64,000 nt of DNA from Massilia sp. TS11 (GTDB lineage: Bacteria > Pseudomonadota > Gammaproteobacteria > Burkholderiales > Burkholderiaceae_D), in the NCBI RefSeq assembly GCF_022012445.1, contig NZ_JAKLTS010000014.1, positions 51,301 through 115,300 of the forward strand, given 5' to 3'. Position 1 is the stretch's first letter. The number at the start of each line of letters is the position of its first letter. Positions 35,128-42,154 of the stretch are shown here, in pieces. Under the pieces are notes generated by a model. The model saw only the letters and a program-made list of their open reading frames with translations. It was not told the origin of the DNA and searched no databases. The translations under genes and the position numbers were made by a program.

Positions 35128-36645
35128 ATGGCCACGGCTGGCGTCAAACGGATCTTGATTGTGGGCGGCGGCAGCGCCGGCTGGTTATGCGCGGCCTACC
35201 TGGCCAAGGCCCTGGGCGGGGTGCAGATCCGCCTGGTCGAGGCGCCCGAGGTCGGCGCCATCGGCGTCGGCGAAGGCAGCTTCCCCTCGCTGCGCAGCAC
35301 CCTGGCGGCGCTCGGCATCAGCGAGGCGCGCTTCGTGCGCGATTGCGGCGCCACCTTCAAGCAGGGCATCGTGTTTCGCGACTGGGTGCGCGGCGACGAT
35401 GCCTACCTCCACCCCTTCAGCCTGCCCAGCCAGCGCCCGGGCGCGCCGGAACTGCTGCCCTACTGGCTGCGCGGCCTGGCCGGCGACACCCCGTTCGCCG
35501 AGGCGGTGACGCTGCAGGCGGCCGTGGTGGCGGCCGCGCGCGGGCCCAAGCATGCCGGCGATCCGCCCTACCAGGGCGCCCTGAATTACGCCTACCATTT
35601 CGACGCGGCGCGCTTCGCGGCTCTGCTGGCCGCACACGCGCGTGCGCTCGGCGTCACCCACCTGCAGGACCATGTCGAGGGCGCGCAGCTGGATGCGGCC
35701 GGCCAGATTGCCTGCGTCCACACGCGCCAGCACGGCGCGCTCGAGGCCGACCTGTACATCGACTGCAGCGGCTTTCGCGCCCTGCTGATCGGCGCCGCCC
35801 TGCAGGCGCCGTTTCACAGCGTGGCCGACACCCTGTTCTGCGACAGCGCCCTGGCCGTGCAGGTGCCCTACCCGCAGCCGGACGCGCCGATCGCCTCGGC
35901 CACCATCTCGAGCGCGCGCACGGCCGGCTGGATCTGGGACATCGGCCTGCAGGAGCGGCGCGGCATCGGTTACGTCTACTCGAGCCGCCACACCGATGAC
36001 GAAGCCGCCGCGCGCGTGCTGCGCAGCTATGCCGGCAGCGCGGCCGAGGATCTCGCGCTGCGCAAGATCCCGATGCGGCTCGGCTACCGCCGCCAGCAGT
36101 GGATCGGCAATTGCGTGGCCATCGGCCTGGCCGGCGGCTTCGTCGAACCGCTCGAAGCCTCGGGCATCGGCCTGGTCGAAACGGCCGTGCAGATGCTGGC
36201 CGCGCTGTTCCCGCACAATGGCGAGATGGCGCCGGCGGCGCGCCACTTCAATGCCTTCATGACCGCGCGCTACGCCGGCATCGTCGACTTCCTCAAGCTG
36301 CACTACTGTCTGAGCCAGCGGCGCGACAGCGCCTTCTGGAGCGACAACGCCGACCCGGCCAGCTGGACCCCGGCGCTGCGCGACAAGCTGGCCATGTGGC
36401 GCTGCCGCCCGCCGCAGCGGCTCGATTTTCTGACCGACGTCGAGATGTACCCGCCCAGCAGCTGGCAGTTCGTCCTGTACGGGATGGGCTTCCCGCGCGC
36501 CATGCCGGACAGCCCGGGCCTGGCCGCCCAGGCCGCAGCTGCGCAAGCCGAATTCGCCAACCTGGCCAAGCTGGCCCCGCACGCGGCCGCGGGCCTGCCG
36601 GCGCACCGCGAACTGGTCGCCGCCCTGTGCGCGCGGGCCGTCTGA
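35128..36645 (+). CDS. Tryptophan-halogenase family flavoprotein
   Basis: The 505-residue protein belongs to the flavin-dependent tryptophan-halogenase family. The FAD-binding GxGxxG reads VGGGSAGW (residues 12-19), the catalytic Lys is Lys78 in ATFKQGIVF, and the Glu of FVEPLEASGIGLVE matches the second catalytic site. The signature WxWxIP is present as WIWDIG, so the last Pro is replaced by Gly. AAGGAG precedes ATG 35128; the long open frame upstream is a shadow of the receptor gene. It diverges from a beta-glucan operon and shares its operators, so a role tied to sugar use is likely; real halogenation and the substrate are unproven. Confidence 0.85.
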   Translation: MATAGVKRILIVGGGSAGWLCAAYLAKALGGVQIRLVEAPEVGAIGVGEGSFPSLRSTLAALGISEARFVRDCGATFKQGIVFRDWVRGDDAYLHPFSLPSQRPGAPELLPYWLRGLAGDTPFAEAVTLQAAVVAAARGPKHAGDPPYQGALNYAYHFDAARFAALLAAHARALGVTHLQDHVEGAQLDAAGQIACVHTRQHGALEADLYIDCSGFRALLIGAALQAPFHSVADTLFCDSALAVQVPYPQPDAPIASATISSARTAGWIWDIGLQERRGIGYVYSSRHTDDEAAARVLRSYAGSAAEDLALRKIPMRLGYRRQQWIGNCVAIGLAGGFVEPLEASGIGLVETAVQMLAALFPHNGEMAPAARHFNAFMTARYAGIVDFLKLHYCLSQRRDSAFWSDNADPASWTPALRDKLAMWRCRPPQRLDFLTDVEMYPPSSWQFVLYGMGFPRAMPDSPGLAAQAAAAQAEFANLAKLAPHAAAGLPAHRELVAALCARAV

Positions 36646-36656
36646 AAACGCTTTCA
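36643..36656. promoter_or_regulatory. Third LacI-type site, overlapping the halogenase stop codon
   Basis: TGAAAACGCTTTCA resembles the GAAAACGTTTTC operators with one asymmetric base (TGAAA and TTTCA arms). The first three bases are the halogenase TGA stop. It lies about 140 bases upstream of the regulator gene and may add to autoregulation. Confidence 0.5.
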
Positions 36657-36734
36657 GAAACGGATTTCCTGGCTTTTGAGCAACAGAATGGTGGCGGTGG
36701 CAAGAATTTGTGAAAATCTATGGTAATCTCGGGA

Positions 36735-36748
36735 TGAAAAGGTTTTCA
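36735..36748. promoter_or_regulatory. Fourth LacI-type site, upstream of the regulator gene
   Basis: TGAAAAGGTTTTCA has the same arms as the other operators but GG in the centre. It is 49 bases before the regulator start at 36798, fitting autoregulation. Confidence 0.55.
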
Positions 36749-36797
36749 CAAACAAGCCGGCCGCTATCCGCGCCGGCGAACCCAGGCAGGACACCCC

Positions 36798-37814
36798 TTG
36801 ACTGAGCACATCGCGCCCCCCGCCACCCTGACCGACGTCGCGCGCCGCGCCGGCGTCTCGCCGAGTACCGTGTCGCGCATCCTGAATGGCACCGCCAAGG
36901 TGGCCGACGACAAGCGCGCCGCCGTGATGGCGGCCATCGCCGCCCTCAATTTCGCCCCCAACCAGATGGCGCAGAGCCTCAAGCACGGGCGCACGATGAC
37001 GATCGGGATCGTGGTGCAGGACATCGCCTCGCCCTTCTTCGACGAGCTGCTGCATGGCGTCGACGACGGCCTCAAAGGCACCGGCTATGCCTCGGTGATC
37101 GTCAGCGGCCACTGGAACGCCGACGAAGAGGCCGAGCGCATCCGCCTGCTGCTGGCGCGTAAGGTGGACGGCATCATCCTGCTCTCGGGCCGCATCTCGG
37201 ACGCCAACGTGCTGAATTTTTCGGCGCAGCGGCCGATCGTGTCGACCGGGCGCGTGCTGCACACGCGGCGCGCGGTCGGCTTCAAGCTCGATAACGAATA
37301 CGGGGCCTGGATGGCGGTGCGCCATCTGATCGACCTGGGCCACCGCCGCATCGCCCACCTGTCCGGCCCGGCCGACAACCGCGACGCGGTCGAACGTCTG
37401 GCCGGCTACCGGCGCGCGCTCGACGAGGCCGGCATCGGCTTCGATCCGCGTCTGGTGGTCGAGGGCGATCTGCATGAAGGCGGCGGCCTGCTGGCCATGA
37501 ACCGCCTGTTCGACACCCAGCAGCCGTTCACCGCCGTCTTCGCCGTCAACGACCAGACCGCGTACGGCGCGCGCCTGTGCCTGTACCGCAAAGGCATCCG
37601 CGTGCCGGACGACGTCTCACTGGTCGGCTTCGACGATCTGCCCGGCTCGGCCTACACGACGCCGCCGCTGACGACGATCCGCCAGCCCCTGTATGTGATC
37701 GGGCAGACGGCCGTGAGCGCGCTGCTCAGCCTGATCAACGGCGAAGAGCTCAGCAGAGATATTCCGCCGGTCGAGCTGATCGTGCGCGAGACCACGCGCC
37801 GCCTGCACCCCTAG
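36798..37814 (+). CDS. LacI-family regulator of the beta-glucan locus
   Basis: The 338-residue protein has the LacI-type HTH at the N-terminus (LTDVARRAGVSPSTVSRIL, residues about 11-29), the hinge with NQMAQSLKHGRTMTIGIV, and a periplasmic-binding-protein-like ligand domain to the end. It starts with TTG at 36798, preceded by AGGCAGGA; a later ATG would remove the DNA-binding domain. Operator-like palindromes lie in its own upstream region and between the receptor and halogenase genes, so it probably represses the whole locus until a cellobiose-like sugar binds. The ligand is inferred from neighbours. Confidence 0.88.
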   Translation: MTEHIAPPATLTDVARRAGVSPSTVSRILNGTAKVADDKRAAVMAAIAALNFAPNQMAQSLKHGRTMTIGIVVQDIASPFFDELLHGVDDGLKGTGYASVIVSGHWNADEEAERIRLLLARKVDGIILLSGRISDANVLNFSAQRPIVSTGRVLHTRRAVGFKLDNEYGAWMAVRHLIDLGHRRIAHLSGPADNRDAVERLAGYRRALDEAGIGFDPRLVVEGDLHEGGGLLAMNRLFDTQQPFTAVFAVNDQTAYGARLCLYRKGIRVPDDVSLVGFDDLPGSAYTTPPLTTIRQPLYVIGQTAVSALLSLINGEELSRDIPPVELIVRETTRRLHP

Positions 37815-37820
37815 CGCCGC

Positions 37821-39476
37821 TCAGCGCTTGAAGACCTGGCGCCCGGCCACCCAGGTCTGCAGCACCTTGACCTGATAGATGTCGTAGGTCGGCATCGTGA
37901 ACAGGTCGCGGTCGATGACGATGAAGTCGGCGTATTTGCCCGGTTCGAGAGAACCGATCTTGTCCTCCTGATGGCCGGCATAGGCCGCATCCAGAGTGAA
38001 GCAGCGGAAGGCCTCCTTCAGCGACATGGCCTGGTTGGCGTACCAGCCGCCGGCCGGGCCGCCGTTCTGGTCCTGGCGCGTCACGGCTGCGTGCAGACCA
38101 TAGAAGGGATTCGGCGATTCGACCGGGAAGTCGGAACCGCAGGCGATGCGCGAGCCCTGATGCAGATAGCTGCGCCAGGCATAGGCGCCCTTGATGCGCT
38201 CCGGGCCGACGCGGTTTTCGGCCATGTTCATGTCGCTGGTGGCGTGGGTCGGCTGCATCGAGGGGATGATGCCGATCGCCTGGAAGCGCGGGATGTCGGC
38301 CAGGGCCACCACCTGCGCGTGCTCGATGCGGTGGCGCTGGCCGACCGACCGGGTCTCCTTGATCAATTTGCCGTAGATGTCGATCACCTGGCGGTTGCCG
38401 GCGTCGCCGATGGCGTGCACATTGACCTGATAGCCGGCCTTCATGGCCTTGCCGATCAGGCGCGTCATCTCGGCGTTCGAGTTAAACAGCAGGCCCTTGG
38501 ATTTCGGCTCGTCCGAATAGGGCGCCAGCAGGGCCGCGCCGCGGCTGCCCAGCGCACCGTCCGAATACAGCTTCACGGCGCGCAGCGCATACATGTCGTC
38601 GCCGTAGCTGTTGAGCGGGCCGCCGCCTTTGACGATGCTGTCGAAATCGGCGCCGACGCCGCCGATCATGCCGTAGATGCGCGCACTGAGCTTGCCGTGG
38701 TCGGCATAGTAGCGGTACAGGCGGTCCTGGCTGGCGCTGACGCCGGCGTCATGCACGCTGGTCAGACCCTGGCGCGCCATCTCGCCCAGGGCCGCGTCGA
38801 GGTAGGCGCGCGCCTGCTCTTCGCTGGTCTTGGGCATCACCTTTTCGATCAGGTCGGCCGCGCGGTCGACCAGGATGCCGGTCGCGTGGCCGTCGGCGTC
38901 GCGCACGATTTTGCCGCCGGTCGGATCGGGCGTCTTGTCGTCGATGCCGGCCAGCTTCAGCACGGCGCTATTGACCCAAACGGCGTGGCCGTCGACGCGC
39001 TCCAGCACGGCCGGACGGCTGCCCGTCACGCGGTCCAGCTCCTGGGCGGTGGGGAAGCGGCCCAGCTTCCAGATCTCCTGATTCCAGCCGCGCCCGCGCA
39101 GCCAGGCGCCCTGCTCCTTGCGGGCATAGTCGCCAATCGCCTTGAGCGCGCCATCGAGGCTGGTGCTGCTGGTCAGATCGAGCTGGCTGAGCATCTCGCC
39201 CAGGCCGAACACGTGGCCGTGCGCGTCGATCAGGCCGGGCAGCACGGTCTTGCCGCCCACGCTGATGTGCTGGGCGCGCGGCATGCGCGCCGCCACCTCG
39301 GCCGCGCTGCCGACCGCCACGATGCGGCCCTTGTCATCGAAGCCGAGCGAACTGAATTTGACCAGGGCGTTCTTGGCATTGAGGGTGTAGCCATTGGCGT
39401 CGTCGATGATGACATCGGCGTGGGCGCTCAGGGCCGCCATCAGGGCGGCGGCGAGCAGGGTGGGGGCAGCGCGCAT
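37821..39476 (-). CDS. Exported amidohydrolase (YtcJ-like, amidohydrolase_3)
   Basis: The 551-residue protein has a signal peptide (LLAAALMAALSAHA) and an amidohydrolase_3 fold. The metal motif IDAHGHVFG near residue 86, NVHAIGDAGNRQV, RIEHAQVV and CGSDFPVESPNP are typical of YtcJ-like enzymes. These hydrolyse C-N bonds in amides or cyclic amides; substrates of most members are unknown. AAGGAGAG precedes ATG 39476; an overlapping ATG four bases earlier is out of frame. It converges with the LacI-type gene, 6 bases apart. No operon partner is visible. Confidence 0.85.
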   Translation of the reverse strand: MRAAPTLLAAALMAALSAHADVIIDDANGYTLNAKNALVKFSSLGFDDKGRIVAVGSAAEVAARMPRAQHISVGGKTVLPGLIDAHGHVFGLGEMLSQLDLTSSTSLDGALKAIGDYARKEQGAWLRGRGWNQEIWKLGRFPTAQELDRVTGSRPAVLERVDGHAVWVNSAVLKLAGIDDKTPDPTGGKIVRDADGHATGILVDRAADLIEKVMPKTSEEQARAYLDAALGEMARQGLTSVHDAGVSASQDRLYRYYADHGKLSARIYGMIGGVGADFDSIVKGGGPLNSYGDDMYALRAVKLYSDGALGSRGAALLAPYSDEPKSKGLLFNSNAEMTRLIGKAMKAGYQVNVHAIGDAGNRQVIDIYGKLIKETRSVGQRHRIEHAQVVALADIPRFQAIGIIPSMQPTHATSDMNMAENRVGPERIKGAYAWRSYLHQGSRIACGSDFPVESPNPFYGLHAAVTRQDQNGGPAGGWYANQAMSLKEAFRCFTLDAAYAGHQEDKIGSLEPGKYADFIVIDRDLFTMPTYDIYQVKVLQTWVAGRQVFKR

Positions 39477-39520
39477 CCATCTCTCCTTGAATGTGAAAGC
39501 AAGCAGAGAGTGTAGCGAAC

Positions 39521-40198
39521 TTAGCGCGCGTCGTGGAAAATCAGTCCGAGGGTGTGGCGCGTGCCGCTGCGCACGCGGCTGACGCCGTGCCGCATATAGG
39601 TGCGGTAGACGCCGCGCACGCCCTGCTGCGGCCTTTCGTTGACCGGGAAGACCACGGCGTCGCCCTGACGCAGCGGCACCACTTCGACGCGCGACTGCAT
39701 GCGCGGGCGCTGCTCGGTGAGCACGAATTCGCCGCCGCTGAAGCCCTCCGACAGCAGCACCGCCACCTGCAGCGGGAACACCAGTTCACCGTACAGGTCC
39801 TGATGCAGGCAGTTCTCGTCGCCGGGCCCATACTGCAGCAGCAGGGGCGTGGGCCGGGTCTGGCCGGCCGCATGGCAGCGCGCCAGATAGTCCGCATGCG
39901 CGGCCGGGTAGCGCAGCTCGCTGCCGAGGGCGCGCTGCCAGCGGTTGGCAATCTCGGCCAGCGGCGCGTAGAGCTGGCTGCGCAGCGCCTGCACCAGCGG
40001 CGGCAGCGGATAGGCGAAATACTGGTACTCGCCACGCCCGAAGCCGTGGCGCGCCATCACCACCTTGCTGCGAAAGCGCGCCGGCTCGGCATACCAGGCC
40101 GCCACCTCGGCGCACGCTTCCGGCGCCAGCAGGCCAGGCAGCACGGCATAACCGTGGGCGTCGAGCGCCGCCCCGAGCGCCTTGGCGTCGAGGTCCAT
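39521..40198 (-). CDS. 2OG-Fe(II) oxygenase of the Ada-linked family (PF09859-like)
   Basis: The 225-residue protein is a 2-oxoglutarate/Fe(II)-dependent oxygenase. The iron motif is His132-x-Asp134 in CLHQDLYGEL, with His204 in MRHGVSRVRSG as the distal ligand and a downstream Arg for 2-oxoglutarate. It matches the family that regularly follows ada genes and is predicted to demethylate nucleic acids, distinct from AlkB itself. Its ATG at 40198 overlaps the ada stop codon (TGATG), so it is in the adaptive-response operon. Demethylase activity is inferred, not shown. Confidence 0.82.
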   Translation of the reverse strand: MDLDAKALGAALDAHGYAVLPGLLAPEACAEVAAWYAEPARFRSKVVMARHGFGRGEYQYFAYPLPPLVQALRSQLYAPLAEIANRWQRALGSELRYPAAHADYLARCHAAGQTRPTPLLLQYGPGDENCLHQDLYGELVFPLQVAVLLSEGFSGGEFVLTEQRPRMQSRVEVVPLRQGDAVVFPVNERPQQGVRGVYRTYMRHGVSRVRSGTRHTLGLIFHDAR

Positions 40199-41250
40199 CA
40201 GCGACTCCCTTCGCGCACCAGCAGGGCCTCCTTGCGCGCCACGCCCCAGCGGTAGCCGGACAGCGCGCCGTCGTTGCGCACCACGCGGTGGCAGGGAATC
40301 GCCACCGCCAGCGCATTGGCGGCGCAGGCGCCGGCCACGGCGCGCGCGCCGTCCTTGATGCCGACCCGTTCGGCCAGTTCGGCATAGCTGACGGTCTGGC
40401 CGGGCGGGATCGCGCGCAGGGCCTGCCACACGCGCTGCTGGAAGGCGGTGCCGCGCACGTCGAGCGGCAGGTCGAGGCCCTGGCGCGGCGCCTCGACCAG
40501 GCCAACCACGGCGGCCACCGTGGCCTCGAAATCCGGCTCGGCGCCGCGCAGTTCGGCCTTGGGAAAGCGGTCCTGCAGGTCGCGCAGCAGCGGTTCCGGC
40601 TCGTCGCCGAGCAAGATCGCGCAGATGCCCTTGGCGGTGGCCGCCACCAGTAGCGCGCCGAGCGAACACTGGGCGATGGCGAAGTGAATCTGCTCGCCGC
40701 TGCCACCGGCGCGGAAGCGGCGCGGGCTCATGCCCAGATGCCCGGCCGCCTCGGCGTAGAAGCGCCCGCTCGACTGGTAGCCGGCCTCGTAGATGGCGGC
40801 CGTCACGCTGGCGGCCTGGCCCAGCTCCTGCTGCACGCGCGCCGCGCGCCGCCCCTTGTAATAGGCTTTCGGCGTCAGGCCCGTGTGCTGCTTGAACAGG
40901 CGGTGGAAATGGTAGGGCGAGAAATCGCAGGCGCTGGCCAGTGCGGCCAGGGTCGGCTCGGTCTCGGCGGCGTCGAGCAGGCGGCAGGCGCGCGCCACCA
41001 CGGCGGCCTGCTGCGCCAGCTGGCTGCCGGCCTGCGGCTTGCAGCGCAGGCAGGGCCGAAAACCGGCCGCCTCGGCGGCCGCGCAGTCCGGATAGAAGCA
41101 CACGTTCTCGGGGCGCGCCGGGCGCGAGGGGCAGGACGGCTGGCAGTACACGCCGGTGCTGCGCACGGCATACACGAACTGGCCGTCGGCCGCCTTGTCG
41201 CGGCTGCGGACGGCCTCCCAGCGGGCGGCATCGGTGGCATAGCGGGTCAT
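40198..41250 (-). CDS. ada: Ada, methylphosphotriester-activated regulator and O6-alkylguanine-DNA methyltransferase
   Basis: The 350-residue protein has all parts of Ada. The N-terminal zinc-binding domain has Cys36, Cys40, Cys67 and Cys70, where the first should take methyl from DNA phosphotriesters. An AraC-type HTH follows (LAALASACDFSPYHFHRLFK), then a methyltransferase domain with the acceptor Cys320 in IPCHRVVRNDG. It both repairs alkylated DNA and activates the adaptive response. GGAG is 7 bases before ATG 41250, with a GTG two codons earlier less likely. It forms an operon with the 2OG oxygenase. Confidence 0.93.
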   Translation of the reverse strand: MTRYATDAARWEAVRSRDKAADGQFVYAVRSTGVYCQPSCPSRPARPENVCFYPDCAAAEAAGFRPCLRCKPQAGSQLAQQAAVVARACRLLDAAETEPTLAALASACDFSPYHFHRLFKQHTGLTPKAYYKGRRAARVQQELGQAASVTAAIYEAGYQSSGRFYAEAAGHLGMSPRRFRAGGSGEQIHFAIAQCSLGALLVAATAKGICAILLGDEPEPLLRDLQDRFPKAELRGAEPDFEATVAAVVGLVEAPRQGLDLPLDVRGTAFQQRVWQALRAIPPGQTVSYAELAERVGIKDGARAVAGACAANALAVAIPCHRVVRNDGALSGYRWGVARKEALLVREGSR

Positions 41251-41316
41251 GATCACTCCATGGTAGCGGATTTGCCCCCACTGTAAGCAGTCGGCTGCGC
41301 GTTCGCACTCCGGGTC

Positions 41317-41344
41317 TTGCTTTCAAATCCGGCTCGGTTAGAAT
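41317..41344 (+). promoter_or_regulatory. Possible hutC promoter
   Basis: TTGCTT (41317-41322) and TAGAAT (41339-41344) are separated by 16 bases, ending 18 bases before the hutC ATG. No GTTGT-N4-ACAAC operator is seen here, unlike the hut operon promoter. Confidence 0.45.
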
Positions 41345-41362
41345 CGGCTGCGACCCGTCGCC

Positions 41363-42076
41363 ATGGAGAACCGTTTGGACACGCCCCCCATCTTCCAGCA
41401 GATCAAAGACTACCTGACCGGCGAAATCGCCGCCGGCCGCTGGCAGGAAGGCGACGTCATCCCGTCCGAACAGGCCCTGGTCAAGCAGTTCGGCGTCTCG
41501 CGCATGACGGTCAACCGCGCCGTGCGCGAACTGACGGCCGCCGGCGTGCTGACCCGGCGCCAGGGCTCGGGCACCTATGTGGCGCCGCACAAGGTGCAGG
41601 CCACGCTGGTCGAGATCCGCAATATCGCCGACGAAATCGCCGCGCGCGGCCACAGCCACCAGGCCCAGCCCCTGCGCCTGGAAGGCACGCGCGCCAGCGA
41701 GGCTCTGGCCGCCGAATTCGGCCTCGCGCCCGGCGCGGCGCTGTACCACTCGCGCATCGTCCATTTCGAGAACGGCCAGCCGATCCAGGTCGAGGACCGC
41801 TGGGTCAATCCGGCCCTCGCGCCCGACTATCTGGCCCAGGACTTCACGCGCATCACCCCGAACGTGTATCTGATGGCGGCCGCGCCGCTGCAGGACGCCA
41901 GCTACCGCATCGAAGCCCTGGCCGCGCCGCGCGAAATCGCCGAGCTGCTGGCGATCGAAGCGCGCCAGCCCTGCCTGGTGCTGCACCGCTGCACGCGCTC
42001 GCACGGGCAGGTGGCCTCGGTGGCGACGATGTGGCATCCGGGCGCGCGCTACCAGTTCACCGGTCAGCTCGGCTGA
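41363..42076 (+). CDS. hutC: HutC, histidine-utilization repressor (GntR family)
   Basis: The 237-residue protein has a GntR winged helix (IPSEQALVKQFGVSRMTVNR, residues about 34-53) and a UbiC-like effector domain that matches HutC. Diagnostic parts are FQQIKDYLTGEIAAGRW, LVEIRNIADEIAARGH and ITPNVYLMAAAPLQDASYRI. HutC represses the hut genes and is released by urocanate. It is about 17 kb from the hut operon, between ada and a sensor kinase, instead of next to its targets. Its likely binding site is in the hut promoter at 24348-24376. Confidence 0.88.
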   Translation: MENRLDTPPIFQQIKDYLTGEIAAGRWQEGDVIPSEQALVKQFGVSRMTVNRAVRELTAAGVLTRRQGSGTYVAPHKVQATLVEIRNIADEIAARGHSHQAQPLRLEGTRASEALAAEFGLAPGAALYHSRIVHFENGQPIQVEDRWVNPALAPDYLAQDFTRITPNVYLMAAAPLQDASYRIEALAAPREIAELLAIEARQPCLVLHRCTRSHGQVASVATMWHPGARYQFTGQLG

Positions 42077-42154
42077 ACGACCAAGAATTTCCTGAAAAAA
42101 GGCCCGATTTTCGCTACCATGGGCTAGACAAAATGGAAACAGGGAGGGTCCCCC

